From positions 1-56,434 of the forward strand of contig JAUIGR010000016.1 in the NCBI GenBank assembly GCA_030430025.1: a stretch of DNA of 56,434 nucleotides, written 5' to 3'. The position numbers and the translations under genes are program-made. The DNA comes from Gammaproteobacteria bacterium. Lineage in GTDB: Bacteria; Pseudomonadota; Gammaproteobacteria; Xanthomonadales; Marinicellaceae. Below the pieces are notes generated by a model, which was not told the DNA's origin, did not search any database, and was given only the letters and a program-made list of their open reading frames with translations. Below, one piece after another: positions 36,293 through 44,075 of the stretch; within the stretch, counting starts at the first letter, position 1; every line of letters begins with the position of its first letter.

Positions 36293-36967
36293 TTAATTTT
36301 GTTTACAAACACCTTGCCGTAACCATTTTCCTTTGATTTGGTATGCATCTGAACACCATTCGATTTCGGACGATGGGTCACTCGAAGGTTCGTTATGATC
36401 GTTTTCCAAAACGGTAAAGAGTTGCATGCGTTTTTTAATTTTGCCCAAATAATGAAGGCGGGCAATGATTTCTTGACCTGGGTAGCAACCTTTTTTTAAG
36501 TCAATAACACCTTTTTGGTCTAAATTCAGATGTTGTGGTATGTGCTGTTCTTGATAAGCTTCGGTAATCCATGGCAGCCCCCATTTGAATAATGTTGGTA
36601 TGATTGAATCGCTAGGTTCATTGAGGTCTTTGATAGACATCGGATATTGGTTTGGTGAAATGATAGATTCATCAGTTAAATGCAATGTTTTTTCTGGTCG
36701 TACAACAATGTCAACATTCATGCGGAATCGACGCATGTTAAGGTACTGCGTTAAAACTTTTGTTAAGGGCTGATGTATGGCAACATATGAACTGTTAGCG
36801 TTATTGATAATAAAAAAACTAAATAGGATGCGACCTTTGGCATTACATATAACACTGTACTGACAACCAGAGTAGGGTTCAATACGGTTAATGCATTGGT
36901 TATTTAAAAAGTCGAAACAGTGATCGCCGGATAATTGAACGATACCAATGTTATTGAAACTTGTCAT
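36293..36967 (-). CDS. ygfZ: tRNA-modifying folate-binding protein YgfZ
   Basis: A 224-residue protein of the YgfZ/GcvT-like family, a folate-dependent factor that helps repair or assemble Fe-S clusters in enzymes such as MiaB. The diagnostic motif KKGCYPGQEIIARLHYLGK is near residue 158. The N-terminus FNNIGIVQLSGDHCFDFLNNQ and CNAKGRILFSFF also fit. It is shorter than E. coli YgfZ (about 325), mainly after the motif. In several gammaproteobacteria ygfZ lies beside sdhE, and here it is divergent from the sdh operon, which contains Fe-S protein SdhB. Confidence 0.92.
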   Translation of the reverse strand: MTSFNNIGIVQLSGDHCFDFLNNQCINRIEPYSGCQYSVICNAKGRILFSFFIINNANSSYVAIHQPLTKVLTQYLNMRRFRMNVDIVVRPEKTLHLTDESIISPNQYPMSIKDLNEPSDSIIPTLFKWGLPWITEAYQEQHIPQHLNLDQKGVIDLKKGCYPGQEIIARLHYLGKIKKRMQLFTVLENDHNEPSSDPSSEIEWCSDAYQIKGKWLRQGVCKQN

Positions 36968-36998
36968 GGTCCACCTTTTAAAAACACGGGGTATGGAT

Positions 36999-37004
36999 TA
37001 TAAT
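36999..37004 (+). promoter_or_regulatory. -10 box of the succinate dehydrogenase operon
   Basis: A perfect TATAAT about 29 bases before the sdhAF4 start. The -35 region (around 36976-36981) is weak. An ATG at 37003 falls inside the box, which is why the start at 37033 is chosen. Confidence 0.5.
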
Positions 37005-37032
37005 GCTGTTCGAATTTTATTGCGTCATTCTT

Positions 37033-37194
37033 ATGCCCGAAAAAGAAGAAAAGCCGATAGATGTTGGTAAAGAAGAAAACGAAGTATTAACTCAGACAGA
37101 AACGCAATCACAAGAAATTGGTGGGCGAAGAAATGGATTGGATCCTACACGTTATGGGGATTGGGAAAAAAATGGTCGTTGTATCGACTTTTAA
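37033..37194 (+). CDS. Succinate dehydrogenase assembly factor 4 homologue (DUF1674)
   Basis: A 53-residue protein whose C-terminus, GLDPTRYGDWEKNGRCIDF, is the conserved DUF1674/SDHAF4 signature; the N-terminal half is acidic and low in complexity. In eukaryotes and alphaproteobacteria SDHAF4 binds flavinylated SdhA before it joins SdhB. It lies 67 bp before sdhC, in the right operon for that job. The upstream reading (MLFEFYCVIL) overlaps the -10 box and is rejected. Confidence 0.88.
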   Translation: MPEKEEKPIDVGKEENEVLTQTETQSQEIGGRRNGLDPTRYGDWEKNGRCIDF

Positions 37195-37261
37195 CTCTGT
37201 AAATAGCCCTTTAACTGATTGATGATGTGGAGTTAGGTAAAAGTTTTATGAAGGATTTCTC

Positions 37262-37639
37262 ATGAGTAAAGTACAGAGACCGTTGTCACCTCATTTGCAG
37301 GTGTACAAGCCGCAACTGACATCTGCGATGTCCATTATGCACCGTATGACAGGGTTGTTTCTATCATTAGGGTTATTAATCTTCGTTTATTGGTTATTTG
37401 CTGTTGCCAAGTCACTTCATGTTGCTGATGAAATAATTGGATTTGTTGACACTCCATTGGGTTGTACTTTCTTGTATCTTTGGGTGTTTGCTTTTTGTTA
37501 TCATTTATGTAACGGTATTCGTCATTTATTTTGGGATGTTGGTAAAGGTTTTTCTATTGACTCAGTCTATCGTTCCGGTTATGTAGTACTGATAGTAGCA
37601 TCTTTATTGACTGTTATGCTGTATTTGTTAAGCCAATAA
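37262..37639 (+). CDS. sdhC: Succinate dehydrogenase cytochrome b556 subunit
   Basis: A 125-residue membrane anchor with three helices. The signature RPLSPHLQVYKPQLTSAMSIMHRMTG at the N-terminus and the haem-ligand region FCYHLCNGIRHLFWD (histidine near residue 83) are typical of SdhC. SdhC and SdhD hold haem b and the ubiquinone site of complex II in the inner membrane. GAAGGA ribosome-binding site before the ATG; sdhD follows after 9 bp. Confidence 0.97.
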   Translation: MSKVQRPLSPHLQVYKPQLTSAMSIMHRMTGLFLSLGLLIFVYWLFAVAKSLHVADEIIGFVDTPLGCTFLYLWVFAFCYHLCNGIRHLFWDVGKGFSIDSVYRSGYVVLIVASLLTVMLYLLSQ

Positions 37640-37648
37640 GGAGTCATT

Positions 37649-38026
37649 GTGAGTTATCAATCTGATTTAGGTAAGGTCAAAGGACTTGGTTCTGTTAAAC
37701 ATGGCTTTGGACATTGGTGGATGCAACGAACTTCTGCGGTGTTGTTGATTCCTTGTGGCCTTTTTGTTTTATTTAGTTTAACTGGCTTGGATGTGACTAC
37801 AGCAGCTACTGTGGCTGCCTGGTTATCAAAGCCATTGAATGCTGGGATAACTTTATTGTTTATATTGGCTGCCAGCTATCACAGTGCATTGGGCATTCAG
37901 GTGGTTATTGAAGATTATGTTCACCATCATGTGCTCAATTTGACCCTTCGGTTTTTGGTTAAAGTGTTGATGATTGTAACTATGATGGTCGGTATTTATT
38001 CTGTTGCTACAGTGTTATTTGGATAG
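37649..38026 (+). CDS. sdhD: Succinate dehydrogenase membrane anchor subunit
   Basis: A 125-residue protein with three membrane helices. The N-terminal GLGSVKHGFGHWWMQRTSAVLLIP and the haem-ligand region AASYHSALGIQVVIEDYVHHH are family features. GTG start with an AAGGAG ribosome-binding site 6 bases upstream. It precedes sdhA by 3 bp. It completes the membrane part of complex II with SdhC. Confidence 0.95.
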   Translation: MSYQSDLGKVKGLGSVKHGFGHWWMQRTSAVLLIPCGLFVLFSLTGLDVTTAATVAAWLSKPLNAGITLLFILAASYHSALGIQVVIEDYVHHHVLNLTLRFLVKVLMIVTMMVGIYSVATVLFG

Positions 38027-38029
38027 GGT

Positions 38030-39817
38030 ATGAGTCAAGCATATAAAATTACAGAACATAAATTTGATGCCATTGTTGTTGGTGCAGGTGGTGCTGGATT
38101 GAGAGCCACGATGGGTTTAGCAACTAAAGGGTTATCTACAGCGTGTATAACAAAAGTGTTTCCGACTCGGTCCCATACTGTAGCAGCTCAGGGTGGCATG
38201 TCAGCTTCTTTAGGAAATATGGGAGAAGATAATTGGCGTTGGCACATGTATGATACTGTCAAAGGTTCTGATTGGCTGGGTGATCAGGATGCCATTGAGT
38301 ATATGTGTCGTGAGGCAGTTCCTTCTGTGGTTGAACTAGAACACTATGGTGTTCCATTTTCTAGAACAGAAGAAGGAAAAATATACCAACGTCCGTTTGG
38401 TGGTATGACGACTAATTTTGGAGAGGGTACAGCACAGCGAACTTGTGCTGCTGCTGACCGAACTGGTCATGCCATTTTGCATACCTTGTATCAGCAGTCG
38501 TTACAATACGATGCTTCTTTTTTCATCGAATATTTTGCCATCGACTTGGTTATGGAAAATGGTGTATGCAAAGGTGTTCTTGCTTGGAATTTGGCTGATG
38601 GTACATTGCATTTATTCCGAGGACAGGCGGTCATTTTAGCCACGGGCGGTTATGGTCGTGCCTATTTTTCTTGTACTTCAGCACATACCTGTACTGGTGA
38701 TGGTAATGCCATGGTATTGCGTGCTGGCTTGCCTTTGCAGGATATGGAGTTTGTTCAATTCCACCCTACTGGTATTTATGGAGCGGGTTGTTTGATTACT
38801 GAAGGTGTGCGCGGAGAAGGTGGTATTTTGCGTAACTCCAAAGGTGAACGTTTTATGGAACGCTATGCACCCAATGCCAAAGATTTGGCTTCTCGTGATG
38901 TGGTCTCACGTTCTATGACAATTGAGGTTAGAGAAGGACGCGGTGTCGGACCAGAGGCCGATCATATTTATTTACATCTAGAGCATTTAGGCTCTGATGT
39001 TATCAATAAGCGGTTACCTGGTATTGCTGAATCAGCAGAGATTTTTGCAGGCGTTGATGTCAGTAAGGAACCTATTCCTGTTATTCCAACAGTGCATTAT
39101 AATATGGGAGGTATCCCGACTAACTATCATGGTGAGGTGGTTCATAAGGATGGTGATAATCCAGATCAAGTGGTTCCTGGTTTGTTTGCTATCGGTGAGG
39201 CTGCTTGTGTATCTGTACATGGTGCCAATCGTTTAGGTTCTAACTCATTGCTTGACTTGATTGTATTTGGTCGAGCCGTGGCTGATCGCTGTGGTGAAAT
39301 CATCAAGCCAAATACCAAGCACACTGAATTACAGCAAGGTGCGCTGGATGCTGCTCTTGATCGATTTGACAAAGCTCGTTATGCCCAAGGAGCTATCAAA
39401 ACAGCCGAATTGCGCTTAGAGATGCAAAAAATCATGCAGAGTAATGCTGCAGTGTTCCGGACAGGTGAAGTGCTACAGGAGGGGTGTGCAAAAATAACGG
39501 CAACTGCAGCAAAAATGGTTGATGTTCATGTGTCCGATAGTTCCATGGTGTGGAATACTGATTTGGTTGAAACATTAGAGTTACAGAACCTTATGAGCCA
39601 AGCAAAAGTGACTATGTTCTCCGCTGAAAATAGAAAGGAGTCTCGTGGTGCTCATGCTCGTGAGGATTTTCCTGATCGTGATGATGATAACTGGATGAAG
39701 CATACTTTGGCTTATCTTGATGAACAAGGTCAGGTTAATTTTGATTATCGTCCTGTTCATATGTATACATTAACTGATGAATGTGAGGTGATTCCTCCCA
39801 AGCCACGAGTGTATTAA
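38030..39817 (+). CDS. sdhA: Succinate dehydrogenase flavoprotein subunit
   Basis: A 595-residue FAD subunit that oxidises succinate to fumarate. The FAD-binding motif [11 protein letters not shown] is near residue 16, the covalent flavin histidine is in [11 protein letters not shown] near 48, and catalytic residues lie in [13 protein letters not shown] and the arginine-rich segment RDVVSR. The C-terminus [23 protein letters not shown] is standard. Flavin attachment needs SdhE, encoded two genes downstream. Length normal. Confidence 0.98.
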   Translation: MSQAYKITEHKFDAIVVGAGGAGLRATMGLATKGLSTACITKVFPTRSHTVAAQGGMSASLGNMGEDNWRWHMYDTVKGSDWLGDQDAIEYMCREAVPSVVELEHYGVPFSRTEEGKIYQRPFGGMTTNFGEGTAQRTCAAADRTGHAILHTLYQQSLQYDASFFIEYFAIDLVMENGVCKGVLAWNLADGTLHLFRGQAVILATGGYGRAYFSCTSAHTCTGDGNAMVLRAGLPLQDMEFVQFHPTGIYGAGCLITEGVRGEGGILRNSKGERFMERYAPNAKDLASRDVVSRSMTIEVREGRGVGPEADHIYLHLEHLGSDVINKRLPGIAESAEIFAGVDVSKEPIPVIPTVHYNMGGIPTNYHGEVVHKDGDNPDQVVPGLFAIGEAACVSVHGANRLGSNSLLDLIVFGRAVADRCGEIIKPNTKHTELQQGALDAALDRFDKARYAQGAIKTAELRLEMQKIMQSNAAVFRTGEVLQEGCAKITATAAKMVDVHVSDSSMVWNTDLVETLELQNLMSQAKVTMFSAENRKESRGAHAREDFPDRDDDNWMKHTLAYLDEQGQVNFDYRPVHMYTLTDECEVIPPKPRVY

Positions 39818-39830
39818 AGAGGAGACAATT

Positions 39831-40616
39831 ATGGCGGAGTTTAGGTTACCCAAAAATTCGAAAATATTAAAAGGTAAGCACCATCAGGCCAAAGATGCTT
39901 CCAATTCGATGACATTCAAAGTCTATCGCTGGTCTCCAGACGATGATAACAATCCACGCACCGATACCTATGAAGTTGATATGGATACTTGTGGTCCTAT
40001 GGTTTTAGATGCGTTGATTAAAATTAAGGACGAAATGGATTCAACTTTGACCTTTAGGCGTTCTTGCCGTGAGGGAATTTGTGGCTCTTGCGCTATGAAT
40101 ATCAATGGTACCAATACATTGGCATGTACTGCATCTATCAAAAAAATGAAAGGCAAGGAGATAGCTATTTATCCATTGCCTCATATGGATGTGGTTAAAG
40201 ACCTGGTGCCTGACTTAAGTCATTTTTATGCACAATATGCATCCATTAAACCATGGATGCAAACTGACTCGGTGCCACTGCCAGATAAGGAGCGTTTACA
40301 ATCTATTGAGGATCGAGAAAAGCTAGATGGGTTGTATGAGTGTATTCTATGTGCTTGTTGCCAGACTTCTTGTCCTAGCTACTGGTGGAATGGTGATCGT
40401 TATTTAGGTCCAGCTGTTTTACTACAAGCCTATCGGTGGTTAGCCGATTCTCGTGATGAATATACAGGAGAGCGTTTAGAAGATCTGGAAGACCCATTTA
40501 AGGTTTATCGTTGTCATACCATCATGAATTGTACTAATACGTGTCCCAAGGGTTTGAATCCGGGTAAGGCCATTGGTGAAATTAAAAAAATGATTGCTGA
40601 ACGTCACTTATTATAA
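39831..40616 (+). CDS. sdhB: Succinate dehydrogenase iron-sulfur subunit
   Basis: A 261-residue subunit carrying three Fe-S clusters that pass electrons from SdhA to ubiquinone. The [2Fe-2S] ligands lie in [12 protein letters not shown] and LACTASI. The [4Fe-4S] site is in [13 protein letters not shown], and the [3Fe-4S] site in [19 protein letters not shown] strong AAGAGGAG ribosome-binding site lies before the ATG. The N-terminus is about 20 residues longer than in E. coli, with a basic extension. Confidence 0.98.
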   Translation: MAEFRLPKNSKILKGKHHQAKDASNSMTFKVYRWSPDDDNNPRTDTYEVDMDTCGPMVLDALIKIKDEMDSTLTFRRSCREGICGSCAMNINGTNTLACTASIKKMKGKEIAIYPLPHMDVVKDLVPDLSHFYAQYASIKPWMQTDSVPLPDKERLQSIEDREKLDGLYECILCACCQTSCPSYWWNGDRYLGPAVLLQAYRWLADSRDEYTGERLEDLEDPFKVYRCHTIMNCTNTCPKGLNPGKAIGEIKKMIAERHLL

Positions 40617-40626
40617 AGGTCTAGCA

Positions 40627-40896
40627 ATGGGTGATGAGTCGGTTGCTTTATTTTCAGAAGGTTATTTTAGGTGGCGAAGCCGTCGTGGTATGAAAGAGCT
40701 GGACTTTGTACTCAATCGATATCTGGACAGCCATTATCATTTGATGAATGAAGAAACAAAGAAACAATATGATGCTTTGCTTGGAACAGAGGACATGACG
40801 CTTTGGTATTGGTTCAGCGGTAAGCAAGTGCCTAAAGACAGTGGTACTGCACAACTGGTTAAAACAATTTGTGAAGCCGGTTACCTTAAAAAGTAG
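40627..40896 (+). CDS. sdhE: FAD assembly factor SdhE
   Basis: An 89-residue helical protein of the SdhE (YgfY/Sdh5) family that promotes covalent FAD attachment to SdhA. The family motif RGMKELDFVL near residue 20 follows the conserved RWRSR. AAAGG ribosome-binding site before the ATG at 40627; an upstream start would lie inside sdhB and is rejected. Having sdhE as the gene right after sdhB makes the operon self-sufficient for SdhA maturation. Confidence 0.95.
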   Translation: MGDESVALFSEGYFRWRSRRGMKELDFVLNRYLDSHYHLMNEETKKQYDALLGTEDMTLWYWFSGKQVPKDSGTAQLVKTICEAGYLKK

Positions 40897-41290
40897 TCAG
40901 TTTGTTCCTACATTGTACTGGGTACAGTATATTGTGATACTCAATATTTTTGTGTTCATATTTTTCGCTTTTCATACGTCTTTGTTATTTTTGTTTTTTG
41001 TGCCTTTTTTCTTTTATTTACTGATAAATAATAATAAGAAAATTCAATATTTGGTTTCTATTGAACTGATGATGAATACTGATTGCTTGTGGCGAATAAT
41101 TGATCAAAAAAAAGTGACTGATTGTGAGTTAATTGATTACTGGTCAGGTACTTCTTGGGTGTTCATTGCCTTAAAAAATCAGTCCGTGGTACATCACTTT
41201 ATATTGTTACGCAGTAAAATAGGTGCCGAAGAGTTTACGCGGTTGAAATTGGGCGTTCTAAAGAATGAGCAGCAATTGACAGATATATAG
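40871..41290 (+). CDS. YgfX-like membrane protein downstream of sdhE
   Basis: About 139 residues with two membrane helices close together (near 15-55) and a soluble C-terminal domain ([18 protein letters not shown] ... [10 protein letters not shown] ... [10 protein letters not shown]). The layout and pattern match YgfX (CptA), the partner encoded beside sdhE in E. coli, whose role in cell division and as a toxin has been debated. The start is uncertain: GTG at 40871 overlaps sdhE and gives a family-like length; GTG at 40841 and TTG at 40913 are alternatives. The assignment rests on layout and position. Confidence 0.7.
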   Translation: MKPVTLKSSQFVPTLYWVQYIVILNIFVFIFFAFHTSLLFLFFVPFFFYLLINNNKKIQYLVSIELMMNTDCLWRIIDQKKVTDCELIDYWSGTSWVFIALKNQSVVHHFILLRSKIGAEEFTRLKLGVLKNEQQLTDI

Positions 41291-41292
41291 AA

Positions 41293-42501
41293 ATGACAAA
41301 TGATAAACATGTTGTAGATATTGCAGGTATTCTAGTAGGTGCTGGAGACGTGGTGGTACAGTCAATGACTAACACAGACACGGCTGATGCCAAAGCCACT
41401 GCCCAACAAATTTATGAATTATATCAAGCAGGTTCTCAATTGGTTCGTATTACGGTCAATAATGAAGAGTCTGCAGCAGCTGTTCCTGAGATTATTGATA
41501 GACTAAGGGCATCCCATTGTGAAGTGCCAGTGATTGGTGATTTCCATTACAACGGACATCGCTTGTTACAAGACTATCCTGAATGTGCTGAGAAATTGGC
41601 TAAATACCGGATTAATCCAGGGAATGTCGGTTTTGGGCGAAAACGTGACAGTCAGTTCGAGCAAATTATTGAAATTGCTAAGGACTTAAATAAGCCTGTG
41701 AGAATAGGGGGCAACTGGGGTAGTCTCGATCAAAAGTTGATGGCTAAAATGATGGATGAAAATGCCCAGAGTATTCAGCCCTTATCTTCAGGTGAGCTGA
41801 TAGAAAAAGCTCTGATTGAATCAGTGCTTCAAAGTGCTGCTCAGGCGAAAGCCTTTGGCTTGCCTGCTGATCGTATCATTGTTTCATGTAAGGTCAGTGG
41901 TGTTCAGTCATTGATTAGAATCTATCAGCAGTTAGACCAGTTATGTCGATATCCATTGCATTTAGGTTTGACTGAGGCCGGTATGGGAAACAAAGGGGTG
42001 ATCGCATCGACAGCCGCGCTTTCTGTTCTATTACAGCAAGGTATTGGTGATACCATTCGTGTTTCTCTGACTCCTCAACCGAACCAGTCGCGAACTGAAG
42101 AAGTTAAAGTGGCACAACAAATTCTTCAAAGTTTAGAACGCCAATCATTCAAACCTGAAGTCACTGCTTGTCCAGGTTGTGGACGAACGACCAGTATCTT
42201 TTTCCAAGAATTGGCTCAACAAATTACTGAACACATGGAGAGAAAAATGCCTGAGTGGCGAGTCACTCACCCAGGTGTCAAAGACATGAATGTTGCAGTG
42301 ATGGGGTGTATCGTTAATGGTCCGGGGGAATCTAAGTTTGCTGACATCGGTATCTCTTTACCTGGTACTGGAGAGGAACCATCAGCCCCCGTTTTTATCA
42401 AAGGTAAAAAAACATACACTTTAAAAGGTGAAGGAATCTCCCATCAATTTATACAAATTTTAAATGAGTTTGTTGATGGTGAATATGGTGCTGATGCTTA
42501 A
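41293..42501 (+). CDS. ispG: 4-hydroxy-3-methylbut-2-enyl diphosphate synthase (flavodoxin/ferredoxin)
   Basis: A 402-residue [4Fe-4S] enzyme of the MEP isoprenoid pathway. The N-terminal TIM barrel starts [14 protein letters not shown]; Fe-S ligands are in [11 protein letters not shown] near residue 293 and the [12 protein letters not shown] motif near 337, with the conserved glutamate in GPGES. It starts 2 bp after the YgfX-like gene. Its stop is only 32 bp from the left end of the IS1595-type element, which therefore separates it from any former downstream neighbour. Confidence 0.97.
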   Translation: MTNDKHVVDIAGILVGAGDVVVQSMTNTDTADAKATAQQIYELYQAGSQLVRITVNNEESAAAVPEIIDRLRASHCEVPVIGDFHYNGHRLLQDYPECAEKLAKYRINPGNVGFGRKRDSQFEQIIEIAKDLNKPVRIGGNWGSLDQKLMAKMMDENAQSIQPLSSGELIEKALIESVLQSAAQAKAFGLPADRIIVSCKVSGVQSLIRIYQQLDQLCRYPLHLGLTEAGMGNKGVIASTAALSVLLQQGIGDTIRVSLTPQPNQSRTEEVKVAQQILQSLERQSFKPEVTACPGCGRTTSIFFQELAQQITEHMERKMPEWRVTHPGVKDMNVAVMGCIVNGPGESKFADIGISLPGTGEEPSAPVFIKGKKTYTLKGEGISHQFIQILNEFVDGEYGADA

Positions 42502-42525
42502 TAAACTTTTTAAAATGGCAGATAA

Positions 42526-42533
42526 TTTTTTTA
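42526..42533. repeat. Target-site duplication, left copy
   Basis: TTTTTTTA directly before the left end of the IS1595-type element; the same eight bases follow its right end at 45027-45034. An 8-bp duplication is the size known for the IS1595 family. Confidence 0.88.
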
Positions 42534-42555
42534 CGGAATGTCCCATTAATTGGTT
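42534..42555 (+). repeat. Left terminal inverted repeat of the IS1595-type element
   Basis: CGGAATGTCCCAT, then TAATTGGTT; paired with the right end at 45005-45026 with one mismatch. Confidence 0.92.
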
Positions 42556-42658
42556 ATGCGTGTATTCTTAATTTATTCTCGTTATTTACTTCGTCTGCTA
42601 TTTCAATTACTATATTCATGATGTCTTGGTCCTTGAATAGACCATTACATTAGATATC

Positions 42659-42791
42659 AATACAGGAAACCTACTATGTCGGGTGTCCTACGAATACAAC
42701 ACCCATCGTGGAAATAAGTAGGGTGTGCTTTCCTGTATTGACACATATTCAAACACCTGACACCCTTTGGGTGGAAGGATCTAATACAGGA
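42659..42791 (+). promoter_or_regulatory. Structured leader with alternative pairing around a ribosome-binding site
   Basis: AATACAGGAAA (42659-42669) pairs perfectly with TTTCCTGTATT (42729-42739). Inside that stem CCTACT (42670-42675) pairs with AGTAGG (42717-42722), and GGGTGT (42681-42686) with ACACCC (42699-42704), giving a long branched hairpin. A second small hairpin, CACCC-TTT-GGGTG, is at 42761-42773. A third copy of the motif, AATACAGGA (42783-42791), contains the ribosome-binding site AGGA of the 84-residue gene. It is complementary over 9 bases to the same TCCTGTATT. The strand could thus pair upstream (site free) or downstream (site hidden). Protein-binding repeats in DNA are the other explanation. 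Confidence 0.55.
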
Positions 42792-42798
42792 TATAATT

Positions 42799-43053
42799 AT
42801 GGAAACTAATACTAATAAGTCCAATGTATACCATTATATTGGATACTTCGTTCTTGGCTACATTCAATACAATTTCGTACGAAGAGGTCTCAATATCAAT
42901 ATTGCTGAATCTATAGGTGGTGCATTATGGCCTTTAATATTGGGTGTAATAGCTACTAACCTCAACTCTAAAAAGAATCCATTAGTTGGTTGGATAGTTT
43001 GTTTGAGTGTTTCTGCATTGGCTATCATTGGATATTACGAGCCATATTCTTAA
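42799..43053 (+). CDS. Small membrane protein, IS passenger
   Basis: An 84-residue protein with a hydrophilic N-terminus and hydrophobic segments near residues 12-25, 36-51 and 61-79, the last two being likely membrane helices. I do not recognise a family. AGGA ribosome-binding site 7 bases before the ATG, buried in the repeat-rich leader. A strong terminator follows 46 bp after the stop, so it is an independent unit with its own regulation inside the IS1595-type element. Possibilities such as immunity, toxin or defence are unsupported guesses. Confidence 0.75.
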   Translation: METNTNKSNVYHYIGYFVLGYIQYNFVRRGLNINIAESIGGALWPLILGVIATNLNSKKNPLVGWIVCLSVSALAIIGYYEPYS

Positions 43054-43098
43054 ATATTGACCACACTTTCTAAGAATCATGGTTTAAGTTTGTAGTTA

Positions 43099-43130
43099 GA
43101 GGCAGTCTCCAATAAGACAGCCTCATTTTT
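43099..43130 (+). terminator. Terminator of the 84-residue passenger gene
   Basis: GAGGC (43099-43103) plus GTCT (43105-43108) pair with AGAC (43115-43118) plus GCCTC (43120-43124), with one A-A mismatch and a 6-base loop, followed by ATTTTT. Confidence 0.85.
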
Positions 43131-43132
43131 AT

Positions 43133-43249
43133 TTACCCTTTTGGATAAGCTCGACAGTGAGATCGCACAAACTCGAAACGCCCAAAGCGATAACGAATGT
43201 AAGCAATCACACTAACGGGCTTGGGGTAGGAACAACTGCGTTTAAGCAT
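43133..43249 (-). CDS. 38-residue basic protein, IS passenger
   Basis: A short gene with a strong ribosome-binding site (AAGGAG, 9 bases before the ATG) and a good promoter (43302-43329). The product starts MLKRSCSYPKPVSVIAYIR and continues with arginine- and aromatic-rich residues and two cysteines (C6 and C32) to the end at PKG. I recall similar short PKPVSV-AYIRYRFGR proteins in other gammaproteobacteria but cannot name a family or function. It is convergent with the 84-residue gene, their ends being 79 bp apart with a terminator between. Its reality is supported by the expression signals. Confidence 0.65.
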   Translation of the reverse strand: MLKRSCSYPKPVSVIAYIRYRFGRFEFVRSHCRAYPKG

Positions 43250-43301
43250 ATTGCTATTCTCCTTGCACGTAATGCAAAAGAGGCACTTGTAATCAATCTG
43301 T

Positions 43302-43329
43302 GTTATACTTAGGCTGAGTTCACAGTCAA
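43302..43329 (-). promoter_or_regulatory. Sigma70 promoter for the 38-residue gene
   Basis: On the minus strand TTGACT (43329-43324), a 16-bp spacer and TATAAC (43307-43302). It would give a leader of about 45 nt before the ATG at 43249. Confidence 0.6.
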
Positions 43330-43376
43330 AGCAAGCAGATATGGCAGTATCGTACCTGTTTATTTGGCTACTACTT

Positions 43377-43406
43377 AAAGGCGGTTGTCACATCAACCGC
43401 CTTTTT
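43377..43406. terminator. Strong hairpin terminator, probably bidirectional
   Basis: Perfect 11-bp arms at 43377-43387 and 43394-43404 around a 6-base loop. Five T follow on the plus strand; three T on the minus strand, where it sits 16 bp after the end of the 173-residue gene. It isolates that gene from the 38-residue gene. Confidence 0.85.
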
Positions 43407-43422
43407 AATTACGCCTCATTCT

Positions 43423-43944
43423 TTAATTTTCCTTAACTATTGCATACCTCCTGTGACGTGTCTGTTGGGGATTGATACACATAATATAATTTGAACCAAT
43501 TAAGTCTTTAATGATATGACCAATAGTATTTGGTGACACCCTTATGTCAGGGTCTGAGTTAATTAAATAGTCTCGAATTTCACCCACCATAAATCCTTTG
43601 TTGCCGTATACGTCATTTTTTGAGAGTGCGACAAGTGCTTCTTTAACTTGTTCAGTTAATTGCTCTCTTTGCTGCTGGCGTTTATTTTTTTTAGGTGTGT
43701 AAGGTACGTTATTTGAAGTATCTGTATGATTTACTTCTTTGAGTTCAACGCTTGACAATTGTGATTGATAAAATTCCTTGGTTTTTAGTGCCAAACTTAG
43801 TTTTGCGCTTTCCCTTGCTATGATTGACTCACAGTCATCAATAATTTCTTGTTGCTCTGCAAGATGCTCTTGAATAATTTCTTGTTGATATTTATCGCTT
43901 TTTTTGTTATCCTTTGACAAGGATTTGATGTCTTCAGTGTTCAC
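43423..43944 (-). CDS. Coiled-coil plus winged-helix-like protein, IS passenger
   Basis: A 173-residue protein. Residues 15-70 are a charged coiled coil (DKYQQEIIQEHLAEQQEIIDD). A basic linker follows (KKNKRQQQREQ), then a C-terminal region (about 115-170) with GFMVGEIRDYLI ... RVSPNTIGHIIKDLI ... RRYAIV, which resembles a winged helix-turn-helix. GTG start with AGGAG 10 bases upstream. It is likely a DNA-binding protein, perhaps regulating the element or helping transposition; this is inferred from fold-like patterns only. It is divergent neither from the transposase nor overlapping it; both are on the minus strand, 131 bp apart. Confidence 0.75.
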   Translation of the reverse strand: MNTEDIKSLSKDNKKSDKYQQEIIQEHLAEQQEIIDDCESIIARESAKLSLALKTKEFYQSQLSSVELKEVNHTDTSNNVPYTPKKNKRQQQREQLTEQVKEALVALSKNDVYGNKGFMVGEIRDYLINSDPDIRVSPNTIGHIIKDLIGSNYIMCINPQQTRHRRYAIVKEN

Positions 43945-44075
43945 TGTTTTCCATCTCCTATATGTAAATTATTAGGTTAGCGCATATGTCTTGCTAGGAG
44001 GTATGCGCTAATTCACTACAGATTTTACAACATCATAAAAGACATTGCAATATCTGATCTTACAAAATCTCCAAT

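Noticed and set aside
42734-42797. TTGACA (42738) and TATAAT (42792) as a promoter for the 84-residue gene
   Set aside because: The two boxes are 48 bp apart, and a start from that TATAAT would fall inside the coding sequence.
43340-43435. Plus-strand frame of 31 codons starting MAVSYLFIWLLLKGGC, resembling a small hydrophobic toxin
   Set aside because: No ribosome-binding site, and it runs through the perfect 11-bp terminator hairpin and into the end of the opposite gene. The same region is better explained as terminator plus promoter of the 38-residue gene.
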